From Catellatospora vulcania (GTDB taxonomy: Bacteria > Actinomycetota > Actinomycetes > Mycobacteriales > Micromonosporaceae): DNA of 64,000 bases. Of this stretch, positions 53,299 through 61,386 are shown piece after piece. The stretch is taken from contig NZ_WARX01000006.1 of assembly GCF_009720385.1 (NCBI RefSeq), positions 62,001-126,000 on the forward strand. Direction: 5' to 3'. How positions within the stretch are numbered: position 1 is the stretch's first letter; the number at the start of each line of letters is the position of its first letter. The translations under genes were made by a program, and so were the position numbers. The notes beneath the pieces were generated by a model that worked only from the letters and a program-made list of their open reading frames with translations, ran no database searches and was not told the origin of the DNA.

Positions 53299-53840
53299 AC
53301 CGACGCTCGCCGCTGCGCTTGAAACTGGTCTCCTTCGGCTACGGCGTCTTCTACCGGATCCCGCCACGCTGGCGTAACCGGATGGTCAAGCTGGTGACGG
53401 CCCGTTACTCGGTCGGCTCGGTGGTGCTCATCTTCGACAGCGAGGCCGCCGGACCCGAGCGCATCCTGCTGCTGCGCCAGCCGCCCGGACGCGGCTGGAC
53501 GCTGCCCGCCGGGCTGCTGCAACGGCGGGAGGCGCCGATCTCCGGCGCGTGCCGTGAGGCGGCCGAGGAGACCGGCATCCAGCTCACCCTGGACCAGGTC
53601 AGCCCGGCGGTGCCGAACGCGGTGGTGCACCACCGCGGGCACTGGGTCGACATGGTCTTCACCGCTCGGGTGCCCGCCGCCCACACCCCGCTCAGCGTCG
53701 ACGGGGCCGAGGTGTGGGAGGCCCGCTGGCACTCCGTCGACGAGCTGCCCGTGGTGACCCCGGCGACGGCCCGGCTGCTCGGCCACTACGGCATCGGCCC
53801 GGAGGCGCACCTGCGCGACACCGTGGACGTGGCGCGGTGA
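53295..53840 (+). CDS. Nudix hydrolase
   Basis: A 181-residue Nudix protein whose GTG overlaps the previous stop (GTGA). The Nudix box is 'GLLQRREAPISGACREAAEETGI', matching GX5EX7REUXEEXGU, preceded by 'LLLRQPPGRGWTLPAG'. The N-terminal 35 residues are basic and partly hydrophobic. Nudix enzymes cleave nucleoside diphosphates linked to other groups. Placement between a (p)ppGpp hydrolase and a nucleotidyltransferase makes nucleotide or NDP-sugar substrates plausible, but specificity cannot be read. Its stop overlaps the next start as GTGA. Confidence 0.87.
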   Translation: MNRRSPLRLKLVSFGYGVFYRIPPRWRNRMVKLVTARYSVGSVVLIFDSEAAGPERILLLRQPPGRGWTLPAGLLQRREAPISGACREAAEETGIQLTLDQVSPAVPNAVVHHRGHWVDMVFTARVPAAHTPLSVDGAEVWEARWHSVDELPVVTPATARLLGHYGIGPEAHLRDTVDVAR

Positions 53841-54664
53841 GAGCCCCCGACGACGTCTGCGCCGTGGTGCTGGCGGCCGGCCTGGGCACCCGGCTGCGGC
53901 CGCTGACCATGCTGCGACCCAAGGCCCTGGTGCCGGTCGGCAACCAGACCCTGCTGGACCGGACCTTCGACCGGCTGGCCGAGGTCGGGCTGACCGGTCC
54001 GGACCGGGTCGCGGTCAACACGCACTGGCTGGCCGGGCAGATCGACGAGCACGTCGACGGCCGGGCCAGGCTGTCCTTCGAGCCCGAGCCGCTGGGCACC
54101 GCCGGGGCGCTGGCCAACCTGAACGCCTGGATCGACGGGCGCTCGGTGCTGGTGCTCAACGCCGACGCGTACGTCGTCGCGGACGCCCCCGAGGACCTGG
54201 CGGCGCTGCTGCGCGGCTGGGACGGCACGCGGGTACGCATGCACGGCGTCAAGGCAGGGCTGCCCGACCCGTTCGGCGGCCACAACTTCGCGGGGGCTTC
54301 GCTGCTGCCCGCCGCCGACGTGGCGGTGCTGCCCGACAAGCCGGGCGAGCTGGTCCGCACCACCTGGCGGCCGGCCGAGCTGTCCGGAAGGCTGGACGTG
54401 GTCGCGCTGCCGGGCCGCTACCTGGACTGCGGCACGCCCGCCGACTACCTCGCCGCGAACCTGGACGCCGCCGGCGGCGCCAACCTGTTCGGCGACGACG
54501 TGCTCGTCACCGGCGAGGCCCACGGCAGCGTCCTCGGCGACGGCTCCCGCGTCGAGGGCGCCGTCCACGACTGCGTCCTGTGGCCCGGCGCCTACGTCGC
54601 CCCCCACGAAACCCTGCACCAGGTCATCCGGGTAGGCCGCGACCTCACCGTCCCCGCGGCATAA
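53837..54664 (+). CDS. NDP-sugar nucleotidyltransferase
   Basis: A 275-residue sugar-1-phosphate nucleotidyltransferase from GTG 53837, overlapping the Nudix stop. The signature 'VVLAAGLGTRLRPLTMLRPKALVPVGN' binds NTP; 'PLGTAGALANLNAWI' and 'LVLNADAYVV' (metal Asp) follow, then 'ALPGRYLDCGTPADYLAANL'. A short left-handed beta-helix-like end ('GSVLGDGSRVEGAVHDCVLWPGAYV') suggests oligomerisation. It resembles short mannose-1-phosphate guanylyl- or glucose-1-phosphate transferases; sugar and base are undetermined. GDP-mannose supply for PimB is a possible use. A family-B hairpin lies 25 nt after the stop. Confidence 0.8.
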   Translation: MRAPDDVCAVVLAAGLGTRLRPLTMLRPKALVPVGNQTLLDRTFDRLAEVGLTGPDRVAVNTHWLAGQIDEHVDGRARLSFEPEPLGTAGALANLNAWIDGRSVLVLNADAYVVADAPEDLAALLRGWDGTRVRMHGVKAGLPDPFGGHNFAGASLLPAADVAVLPDKPGELVRTTWRPAELSGRLDVVALPGRYLDCGTPADYLAANLDAAGGANLFGDDVLVTGEAHGSVLGDGSRVEGAVHDCVLWPGAYVAPHETLHQVIRVGRDLTVPAA

Positions 54665-54689
54665 CATGACCCCGTAACCCCGATACAAC

Positions 54690-54744
54690 GATCATGAACT
54701 TATGGCACGGGTCGACGGCGTGTCGTGGCCACAACTTCATGATC
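54690..54744 (+). repeat. 55-nt hairpin element, family B copy 3
   Basis: 55 nt from GATC to GATC, starting GATCATGAACTTATGGCACG and containing TCGACGGCGTGTCG. It is the reverse complement of copies 1 and 2 on the plus strand, so relative to its upstream gene it reads in the same sense. Arms 54689-54706 and 54728-54745 pair with two mismatches, one at the position also mismatched in the other copies. Confidence 0.8.
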
Positions 54745-54772
54745 GACAGATGCTCGACGCGAGGAGTCTCCG

Positions 54773-55048
54773 GTGATCACAGCGATCGTTCTCATCGACT
54801 GCGCGACCGACGCGATCCCGGAGGTCGCCGAGGAGCTGGCCAACCTGGAGGGCGTCAGCGAGGTGTACTCCGTCGCGGGCGGCGTCGACCTGATCGCCAT
54901 CATCCGGGTACGCGAGTTCGACCACATCGCGGAGGTCATCGCGGGCGGCATCTCGAAGGTGCCGGGAGTGCTGAACACCGACACGCACATCGCGTTCCGC
55001 TCGTACTCGCGCCACGACCTGGAGCAGGCGTTCGCCATCGGCTTCTGA
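54773..55048 (+). CDS. Stand-alone Lrp/AsnC ligand-binding (RAM) domain protein
   Basis: A 91-residue protein with GAGGAG 6 nt before GTG 54773. It consists only of the alpha-beta sandwich effector domain of Lrp/AsnC regulators ('AIVLIDCATDAIPEVAEELANLEGVSEVYSVAGGVDLIAIIRV' then 'VPGVLNTDTHIAFRSYSRHDLEQAF'), without the DNA-binding helix-turn-helix. Such proteins oligomerise and bind amino acids, and may modulate full-length Lrp proteins. It lies near trpD-ctaE-qcrCAB in actinomycetes; regulation of this region by amino acids is conceivable. Confidence 0.85.
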   Translation: MITAIVLIDCATDAIPEVAEELANLEGVSEVYSVAGGVDLIAIIRVREFDHIAEVIAGGISKVPGVLNTDTHIAFRSYSRHDLEQAFAIGF

Positions 55049-55120
55049 GCGGCGAGGGTGACCCGGTCGAGCGGCCTGCGTCACACTCCGCGGTTCTTAC
55101 TTGCGAGTAACGTCGCGGTC

Positions 55121-55126
55121 TAGGCT
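55121..55126 (+). promoter_or_regulatory. TAGGCT -10 element, leaderless start of 55133 gene
   Basis: TAGGCT with exactly 6 nt before ATG 55133, and TTCTTACTTGCG about 20 nt further up as a weak -35 region. No ribosome binding site. Confidence 0.6.
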
Positions 55127-55132
55127 GCTGCC

Positions 55133-55966
55133 ATGCAGCTCACCGTGGACCGCGGCAGCGACCGGCTCGGCGTACAGCTCCACCCGGCGCAGGCCCCCGA
55201 CGCGCCCCTGGTCGTCATCTTCCCCGCGATGGGCGTGCCGGCCGGCTACTACACCCGCTTCGCGCACTCCCTCAACGAGGCGGGCCTCGGCGTCGCGGTG
55301 GCCGACCTGCGCGGCACCGGCGCCAGCACGCCGGCGCCCAGCCGGCGCAGCCGGTACGGCTACCCCGAGCTCGCCGACGACGTCGCCGCGGTGCTCGACG
55401 CGCTGGCCGAACACCGCGCCGGACGGCGCACGGTCCTGCTCGGACACTCCCTCGGCGGGCAGGCCTGCGTGCTGCACCTGGCCCGCGAGGCCGCCCGCGG
55501 GGCCGGGCACAGCGTGGACGGGCTGGTCCTGATCGCGGTCGGGCTGCCGTACTGGCGCACCTACCCGCGGCAGCGGCTGGGCGTGCTCGCCATGACGCAG
55601 TTCGTCAACGCCGTCTCCGCCGTGCTGCGGGTCTGGCCCGGCTGGGGCTTCGGCGGCCGCCAGGCCCGCGGCCTCATCAAGGACTGGGCTTACACGGCCC
55701 GCCACGGCCGGTTCCCCGCCCACCTGGGCGCCGAGCCCGGTCTGTCGCAGGTGGACCTGCCGGTGCTCGCGATCAGCGTCGACGACGACCAGTACACCCC
55801 GCCGGAGACCACCGACCACCTCGTCGCAGCCCTGACCGGGGCGAAGGTCCAGCGCGACCACCTCACGACCGCCGACGCGGCCGCTCCCCTGGATCACTTC
55901 AAGTGGGTCAAGGCCGGCACCGCGCTCGCGCCCCGTATCACCGGCTGGCTGCCGATCCGCCACTGA
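55133..55966 (+). CDS. Alpha/beta hydrolase
   Basis: A 277-residue alpha/beta-hydrolase of the YheT/lysophospholipase-like type. 'PLVVIFPAMGVPAGYYTRFAHSLNEAG' is the oxyanion region, 'VADLRGTGAST' a typical strand, 'VLLGHSLGGQACVLHL' the nucleophile elbow with serine, and 'LAISVDDDQYTPPETTDHL' and 'APLDHFKWVKAG' the likely acid and histidine. The triad looks complete, unlike the hydrolase at 30164. Substrate unknown. Convergent with the P450 gene across a hairpin. Confidence 0.82.
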   Translation: MQLTVDRGSDRLGVQLHPAQAPDAPLVVIFPAMGVPAGYYTRFAHSLNEAGLGVAVADLRGTGASTPAPSRRSRYGYPELADDVAAVLDALAEHRAGRRTVLLGHSLGGQACVLHLAREAARGAGHSVDGLVLIAVGLPYWRTYPRQRLGVLAMTQFVNAVSAVLRVWPGWGFGGRQARGLIKDWAYTARHGRFPAHLGAEPGLSQVDLPVLAISVDDDQYTPPETTDHLVAALTGAKVQRDHLTTADAAAPLDHFKWVKAGTALAPRITGWLPIRH

Positions 55967-56027
55967 CCGCCCCCGCGGCCCTCGCTGGGCGCGACCGAGC
56001 CGGGCGGGATCCGCACCAAGGTCTTTC

Positions 56028-56086
56028 GACTTGCCAGGCACCTGGGCGAATGCGGGCTCAAGATACGCACAGGTGCCCGGCAAGTC
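56028..56086. repeat. 59-nt long hairpin between hydrolase and P450 genes
   Basis: GACTTGCCAGGCACCTG (56028-56044) pairs with CAGGTGCCCGGCAAGTC (56070-56086) with one mismatch, around a 25-nt loop. Lies 62 nt after the hydrolase stop; a terminator-like element between convergent genes, not similar to families A or B. Confidence 0.7.
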
Positions 56087-56156
56087 TGACGATCATGGGG
56101 CGGGCCCTCGGGCGGCCGGGGTCTGGATGGCCGGCTGATGCGCGGGACCGCCACCG

Positions 56157-56280
56157 GGCGGACCGTCAGGCCATGCCGGGGCCGGTCGGCGGACCGTCAG
56201 GCCATGCTGGGGCGGACGGCGGACCGTCAGGCCATGCCGGGGGTGGACGGCGGGCCGTCAGGCCGTGATCGGCAGGGTTG
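56157..56280. repeat. 30/31-nt tandem repeat overlapping the P450 stop codon
   Basis: Four imperfect units of the type GGCGGACCGTCAGGCCATG, starting near 56160, 56191, 56221 and 56252. The last unit contains the P450 stop codon and final residues; the others appear to be duplicated and drifted copies of that 3' end, extending the 3' UTR. Extra in-frame stops are not needed, so the coding sequence is unharmed. Confidence 0.7.
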
Positions 56281-57460
56281 CGTAGCCACGGAAGCCGAGG
56301 CGGTCGCGGCGGGTCGGGACGCCTGCGGAGCGCAGGTGCGGCAGCCGTTCCAGGAGCAGCGGGAACGCGACCTGCGCCTCCAGCCGGGCCAGCGGTGCGC
56401 CGAGGCAGTAGTGCGCGCCCGCGCCGAAGGACAGTGACGGCACAGGCGGCCGGTCCGGCAGGAAGTCTGCCGGGGCGGCGAAGCGGCGCGGGTCCCGGCT
56501 CGTCGCGGCGAGCACCACCAGCACCTCCGTGCCCGCGGGCAGCGCCACCCCGGCCAGCTCGGTGTCCTGCCCGGCGTACCGCGAGGTCACCTGCACCGGC
56601 GGGTCGAGGCGCAGCATCTCCTCGACGTACGCCTCGGTGAGCGCCGGGTCGTCGCGCAGCCGGGCCAGGTGCTCGGGCCGGTCGAGCAGCATGGCCAGAC
56701 CGTTGCCGAGCAGGTTGGTGGTCGTCTCGAAGCCCGCCACCAGCAGCAGCACCAGGTGCGCGACGAGCTCCGCCCCGCCGATCCGCCCGGCCGCGCCCGC
56801 CGCGAGCAGGTCGCTGATCATGTCGTCGCCGGGTTCGCGCTGCCGCCGCGCTAGCAGGTCGACGAAGTACTCCGACAGCTCCTCGCTCGCGGCGTCGGCG
56901 CGGGCCAGCTCCTGCGGGTCGCCGGCGAACACCTCCAGGGCCAGGGTCAGGTCCTGCGCCCGCGGCCGGAACCAGTCCCGGTCGGCGGCGGGCACGCCGA
57001 GCAGGGCGCAGATCACCGACACCGGCAGCGGGTACGCCAGCGTGTCCATGAAGTCCACCGGCCCGGCGGCCGCCGCGATGGGCTCGATCAGCTCGTCGGC
57101 GAGCGTGGTGACGTCGGCGCGCAGCGCCGCGACGCGCCGGGCGGTGAACGCCGAGCCCGCCAGGCGCCGCAGCCGGGTGTGGTCGGGCGCGTTGCGCCAC
57201 AGCATGGTGCGGCTCAGCCACTGCCAGGAGCCGACGGTGCGCCAGCCGGGCATCGCCCGGTCCAGCGCGACGGCGTCGGTGACCCGGAACGAGGCGTCCC
57301 GCAGCACCTGGTCGGCCTCGGCATGGCCGGTGACGACGGCGAACCCTTCGCCCAGCGGCACCACCGGGCCCGCCGACCGCAGCCGCTCGTAGTGCGGGTA
57401 CGGATCAGCCCGGCCCTCGGCCGTGGCCAGTGCCTGCATCGCCGCCAGTGCGTTCTGCAT
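56258..57460 (-). CDS. Cytochrome P450
   Basis: A 400-residue soluble bacterial P450 with GGGGAG 5 nt before ATG 57460. The I-helix oxygen-activation motif is 'VAGFETTTNL' (about 241-250; position of the acid is Glu), the K-helix ExxR is E281-R284, and the heme loop 'FGAGAHYCLGAPLARLE' holds the thiolate C352. All elements look functional. It has the closest similarity in style to CYP107/CYP105-like tailoring enzymes. Just upstream, on the same strand, is a 59-residue peptide gene, so the P450 may modify that peptide. No ferredoxin gene is adjacent. Confidence 0.88.
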   Translation of the reverse strand: MQNALAAMQALATAEGRADPYPHYERLRSAGPVVPLGEGFAVVTGHAEADQVLRDASFRVTDAVALDRAMPGWRTVGSWQWLSRTMLWRNAPDHTRLRRLAGSAFTARRVAALRADVTTLADELIEPIAAAAGPVDFMDTLAYPLPVSVICALLGVPAADRDWFRPRAQDLTLALEVFAGDPQELARADAASEELSEYFVDLLARRQREPGDDMISDLLAAGAAGRIGGAELVAHLVLLLVAGFETTTNLLGNGLAMLLDRPEHLARLRDDPALTEAYVEEMLRLDPPVQVTSRYAGQDTELAGVALPAGTEVLVVLAATSRDPRRFAAPADFLPDRPPVPSLSFGAGAHYCLGAPLARLEAQVAFPLLLERLPHLRSAGVPTRRDRLGFRGYATLPITA

Positions 57461-57551
57461 CGCCGCTCCCCTGCGCCGCCGCCGTATGGGGGAAGACTAC
57501 GACGCGGGGGCGACCAGACCGCCGAGCAGCGGCCGCGGACGGCCCGACCTG

Positions 57552-57731
57552 CTAGTCGTTGGGCGTCAGCGACATCGGCGTGCAGCCCGGCCCGGTGTGG
57601 ACCGAAGCGCAGCAGGCCGTGGTCCATGCGCCGTTGAAGACGGCGTGCCGGGCGAGGCCGGTGGCGGCGGGCCGGCGTGCGGCCGGGGCGGTCCTGGGGT
57701 CGCGCTTGCCCGCGTGCTCTGCCGTGATCAT
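57552..57731 (-). CDS. 59-residue Cys/Thr/Ser-rich peptide, possible RiPP precursor
   Basis: A short gene with an ideal AGGAGG 6 nt before ATG 57731 and TAG stop at 57552. The first 30 residues (MITAEHAGKRDPRTAPAARR...) are basic, Ala/Pro/Arg-rich and leader-like. The C-terminal 29 residues, from V31, contain the parts 'FNGAWTTACC', 'ASVHTGPGC' and 'TPMSLTPND' in order: three cysteines (C40, C41, C50), many Thr/Ser, one Trp (W36) and one Phe. There is no signal peptide. It precedes the P450 gene by 91 nt on the same strand, likely one transcript. Composition suits a ribosomally made, post-translationally modified peptide; however no lanthionine synthetase, YcaO or radical SAM gene is near, so the type is open. 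It could also be a small Cys-rich protein of other use. Confidence 0.6.
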   Translation of the reverse strand: MITAEHAGKRDPRTAPAARRPAATGLARHAVFNGAWTTACCASVHTGPGCTPMSLTPND

Positions 57732-57846
57732 GTACTGCCTCCTGGAACGTCGAATGCGCCACGACTATGCCATGGCCGTGCTCCAAGATCTGTCGCGTGC
57801 GTCGTCGGGGCCTGTGTGACAGTGCTTACCGGGATACGGACACGGC

Positions 57847-57878
57847 GAAGGGCGCCCACCCTCGGGTGAGCGCCCTTC
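57847..57878 (-). terminator. Terminator of the qcrCAB operon
   Basis: GAAGGGCGC and GCGCCCTTC arms, extended by CACCC/GGGTG with one bulged base, 22 nt beyond the qcrB stop and before the peptide gene promoter. Confidence 0.8.
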
Positions 57879-57899
57879 GTCAGGCGAACCGTTGCCAGG

Positions 57900-59486
57900 T
57901 CAGGGCTTGCCGCTCGTGACTTCCTCGCGCGGCTGCTCCTCCTGCTTCGGCGGCGCCGACTGCTCGATCGGCCGGAAGAAGCCGCGGATGGCCGGCCCCA
58001 GCGCGCCGAGGCGGTTCATCTTCTTCGGCACCGTCCAGCCCACGTACGGCAGGTCGGTGTGGCCGTGCTCGTCGGGGGCGACCAGCGGCTGGTGCACCTC
58101 GACGAACCGGCCGTCCGGCAGCCGCTTGATGATGCCGGTCTCGACGCCGTGGGCGAGCACCTCGCGGTCGTGCTGCTGGAGGCCCAGCGCAAGACGGCGC
58201 GCGAAGTAGTACGCCAGCGGCGGCAGGACCAGCAGGCCGATGCGGCCCGCCCAGGTCATCGCGTTCAGGCTGATGTGGAACTTGTCGGCGACGATGTCGT
58301 TGCCGCCGGAGATCGTCAGCACCAGGTAGAACGCGCCGGCCATGGCGGCCAGACCGGTGCGGTCCGGCACGTCACGCGGGCGCTGCAGCAGGTTGTGCGA
58401 CGCGTAGTCCTTCTTCCAGCGCGCCTCGATCCACGGATACGCCATCGGCAGCACCGACAGGATGCCCGGGAGCACCACGGTCGGCCAGAACAGCGGCGGG
58501 ATGTTGTAACCGAGGAACCTGATGTCCCAGGCGGGCATCAGACGGGTCGAGCCGTCGAGGAACATGACGTACCAGTCGGGCTGGCTGCCCGCGGAGACCA
58601 CCGCGGCCTCGTACGGGCCGAACAGCCAGATCGGGTTGATCTGGAACAGGCCGCCCATCAGCGCGATGATCGCGAAGACGAGCATGAAGAAGCCGCCCTG
58701 CTTGATCGCGTACCGCGGGAACATGCGCTCGCCGACGACGTTCTTGTTGGTGCGGCCCGGACCCGGCCACTGCGTGTGCTTCTGCACGAAGACCAGGCCC
58801 ACGTGGATGGAGACCAGCGCGAGCAGGATCAGCGGCAGCAGGAACACGTGCAGGATGTACAGGCGGGACAGGATGATCTCGCCGGGGAACTCGCCGCCGA
58901 ACAGCGACGTGGTCACCCAGGAGCCGATCACCGGGATGGACAGCATGATCGCCGAGGCGATGCGCAGGCCGGTGCCGGACAGCGCGTCGTCGGGCAGCGA
59001 GTAGCCGGCGAAGCCCTCGGTGAAGCCCAGCCAGAACATGCTCAGGCCGATGATCCAGTTGATCTCACGCGGCTTGCGGAACGCGCCGGTCATGAAGATC
59101 CGGAACATGTGCACCACGATCGCGGCCATGAACAGCAGCGCCGCCCAGTGGTGCATCTGCCGCATGATCAGGCCGCCGCGCACGTCGAACGACAGGTCCA
59201 GCGCCGTCTCGTACGCCCGCGACATCTCCACGCCCTGCAACGGCAGGTACGAGCCGTCGTAGTGCACCTCCTGCAGCGAGGGCTCGAAGAACAGCGCGAG
59301 GAACGTGCCGGTCAGCAGCAGGATGATGAACGAGAACAGCGCGATCTCGCCGAGCAGGAACGACCAGTGGTCGGGGAACACCTTGTTCAGCACGCCGCGC
59401 AGCGGGGTCGCCACGGGCAGCCGGGTGTCCACCTCCTGCGCGGACTTGCCCGGGAGGGCTTTCAGGTCAACCTTGCGACGCTTCAT
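57900..59486 (-). CDS. qcrB: Cytochrome bc1 complex cytochrome b subunit
   Basis: A 528-residue membrane protein with about nine helices. Heme-ligating histidines are in 'MRQMHHWAALLFMAAIVVHMFRIF' and 'LYILHVFLLPLILLALVSIHVGLV'; the quinol-oxidation site reads P-D-W-Y ('GSQPDWYVMFLDGS'), the actinobacterial form of PEWY. The long soluble C-terminus ('QPLVAPDEHGHTDLPY') is typical of actinobacteria. It is the quinol-oxidising core of complex III, which forms a supercomplex with cytochrome aa3 oxidase. Last gene of ctaE-qcrC-qcrA-qcrB; 2 nt separate it from qcrA. Confidence 0.93.
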   Translation of the reverse strand: MKRRKVDLKALPGKSAQEVDTRLPVATPLRGVLNKVFPDHWSFLLGEIALFSFIILLLTGTFLALFFEPSLQEVHYDGSYLPLQGVEMSRAYETALDLSFDVRGGLIMRQMHHWAALLFMAAIVVHMFRIFMTGAFRKPREINWIIGLSMFWLGFTEGFAGYSLPDDALSGTGLRIASAIMLSIPVIGSWVTTSLFGGEFPGEIILSRLYILHVFLLPLILLALVSIHVGLVFVQKHTQWPGPGRTNKNVVGERMFPRYAIKQGGFFMLVFAIIALMGGLFQINPIWLFGPYEAAVVSAGSQPDWYVMFLDGSTRLMPAWDIRFLGYNIPPLFWPTVVLPGILSVLPMAYPWIEARWKKDYASHNLLQRPRDVPDRTGLAAMAGAFYLVLTISGGNDIVADKFHISLNAMTWAGRIGLLVLPPLAYYFARRLALGLQQHDREVLAHGVETGIIKRLPDGRFVEVHQPLVAPDEHGHTDLPYVGWTVPKKMNRLGALGPAIRGFFRPIEQSAPPKQEEQPREEVTSGKP

Positions 59487-59488
59487 GG

Positions 59489-60565
59489 TCAGTCCTTCTC
59501 CCAGAACGCCGGCCCGACCGGCACCTTGTAGTCGCCGGTCGCCACGAGGAAGCCCTCCTTGTCCACGCTGATGGGCAGCATGGGCAGGGACCGCGTCGCC
59601 GGGCCGAAGATCGGCCGGGCGTTGTCGGTGATGAGGAACTGGGACTGGTGGCAGGGGCAGAGCAGGCGGTTGGTCTGCTGCTCGTACAGGCTCGCCGGGC
59701 AACCCGCGTGGGTGCAGATCTTCGAGTAGGCCACGAAGCTGCTCCAGGTGCTGCCCTGGTTGATCGTGTAGAGCTGGCCGTTCAGCTTCGCCGCGTCGTC
59801 CTCCCGAAGGTGGATCAGCAGCGTCGGCGAGTCGGCGTAGTGGTTGCTGGAGCCGCCCGGGATGTTCGGGAACACCGTGATCTGACCGCCGGTGCTGACC
59901 ATCTCCGGCCGCACCAGCGTGCCGTCGTCGTGCTGCAGGCGGATGGGGTTGGTCGGCGTGGCGCCCGCCCAACCGGTCTTGAACAGGATGTCCGGGTGGT
60001 GCGGGTCCTTGATCAGGGCGCCGATCGGGATGGCCGCGGCGGCCAGGCCCAGCGGGGCCAGGCCCAGCAGCGACCACTTCAGGATCGGACGCCGGCCCAG
60101 GCCCATCTCGTCGCCGATGAACTGCAGCGTGGTGCCGGTGAGCTTCTGCTCCTCCGGCGAGGACGGGCCGTCGTGCCGCTCCTGGATCGCGATCTCGTGC
60201 GGAAGCAGCTTCTTGCCCCAGGTCAGCACGCCCAGACCGACGCCGACCAGGGCCAGGCCGAGGGTCAGGCCGAGGATCGGGGTGTAGTACTTGCTGGCGT
60301 GCGGGCCGAGCTCGTACTCCCACGGCCACCAGATGAAGGCGACCACGAACAGGGTCGACATGATGCCGGTGAGCAGGAAGAAGAAGGCGACGATGCGGGT
60401 CATCCGCCGCTCGCCCGCAGAACCCGGGGGGTACTGCGGCTCGTAGTGGACGATCTCCACGCCGTCCCGCCGCGCGCCCTCGCGCACGATGTCGAACCGG
60501 GTCAGGTTCGGGTTCGCCACGTCGACGCCCGCGGCGTCGCGCACCTGGGTGTTCGTCTCACTCAT
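59489..60565 (-). CDS. qcrA: Rieske iron-sulfur subunit of cytochrome bc1
   Basis: A 358-residue protein with three transmembrane helices in the first half (about 55-80, 95-118 and 165-185), as in mycobacterial QcrA, and a C-terminal Rieske domain. The [2Fe-2S] ligands are C284-T-H286 and C303-P-C-H306, with disulfide partners C289 and C305. It takes electrons from quinol to the diheme cytochrome QcrC. ATG 60565 overlaps the qcrC stop (ATGA). Confidence 0.93.
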   Translation of the reverse strand: MSETNTQVRDAAGVDVANPNLTRFDIVREGARRDGVEIVHYEPQYPPGSAGERRMTRIVAFFFLLTGIMSTLFVVAFIWWPWEYELGPHASKYYTPILGLTLGLALVGVGLGVLTWGKKLLPHEIAIQERHDGPSSPEEQKLTGTTLQFIGDEMGLGRRPILKWSLLGLAPLGLAAAAIPIGALIKDPHHPDILFKTGWAGATPTNPIRLQHDDGTLVRPEMVSTGGQITVFPNIPGGSSNHYADSPTLLIHLREDDAAKLNGQLYTINQGSTWSSFVAYSKICTHAGCPASLYEQQTNRLLCPCHQSQFLITDNARPIFGPATRSLPMLPISVDKEGFLVATGDYKVPVGPAFWEKD

Positions 60566-61386
60566 GACTTACCTGCAATCCACAGCGCTGCGAAAACCAG
60601 TGCCACCACACCCACCAGGAAGATCGCCAGGCCCTCGGTGACCGGGCCGAACCGACCGAGACCCCAGCCACCCGGGTCGCTGTCGGTCTGCAGGCTCTGC
60701 ACGTAGGCGATGATGTCGAACTTGTCCTGCGGGTCCAGCTCATTGTCGCCGAAGACGGGCATGTTCTGCGGGCCGGTCAGCATCGCTGCGTAGATTTGCC
60801 GGTCCGTCGCCAGGTCCAGGCTCGGCGCGTACTTGCCGCTGGAGAGCGCGCCGCCGCCGCCGGAGAAGGCATGGCAGGACGAGCAGTTGATCCGGTACAG
60901 CTGGCCACCGCGGGCGATGTTGCCCTTCGACGCGAAGTCCTCGCCCTCCGGGAGCTGCGGGCCGCCGCCCAGCTCCTGGATGAAGGCGCCGAGCTGGCGC
61001 GCCTGGTCGTTGGTGAACATCGGGTCCTTGCGCTCCGCCTGGGCCTCCTGGCGGGCGGCCGGCATGCGGCCCGTCTCCACCTGGAACTCCACGGCCGCCG
61101 AGCCGACGCCGATCAGGCTCGGACCGCGGCCGGGCACGCCCTGCGCGTTCGCGCCGTGGCAGGAGATGCAGCTCACGTCGTACAGCGCCTTGCCGGCCTC
61201 GGCGGCCGGGGTGAGCGGGGCGGCGCCCTGGGCTCCGCCGGGCGCGACGATCGCGTAGATGCCGCCCGCGAAGACCAGCGCGGCGAACATGCGCAGCGCC
61301 GAGTTCAGTCGCCGGCGTACTCGGCTGCGCTGCTTGGGCGCGCCCGCCGCCAGGCGTGGGGTGTCTGGTGTCATAGCCGAGCTCAC
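60562..61386 (-). CDS. qcrC: Diheme cytochrome c subunit of cytochrome bc1
   Basis: A 274-residue protein with an N-terminal signal-anchor (about 31-50), two cytochrome c domains with heme motifs C73-I-S-C76-H77 and C168-S-S-C171-H172, and a C-terminal transmembrane helix ('[21 protein letters not shown]'). The two hemes replace a soluble cytochrome c and pass electrons directly to the oxidase in the actinobacterial III-IV supercomplex. GTG 61386 overlaps the ctaE stop (GTGA). Confidence 0.93.
   Translation of the reverse strand: MSSAMTPDTPRLAAGAPKQRSRVRRRLNSALRMFAALVFAGGIYAIVAPGGAQGAAPLTPAAEAGKALYDVSCISCHGANAQGVPGRGPSLIGVGSAAVEFQVETGRMPAARQEAQAERKDPMFTNDQARQLGAFIQELGGGPQLPEGEDFASKGNIARGGQLYRINCSSCHAFSGGGGALSSGKYAPSLDLATDRQIYAAMLTGPQNMPVFGDNELDPQDKFDIIAYVQSLQTDSDPGGWGLGRFGPVTEGLAIFLVGVVALVFAALWIAGKS

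Noticed and set aside
57559-57819. 86-codon plus-strand frame over the short peptide gene
   Set aside because: It has no ribosome binding site and no recognisable domain; the minus-strand 59-codon frame has AGGAGG at ideal spacing and sits with the P450 gene.
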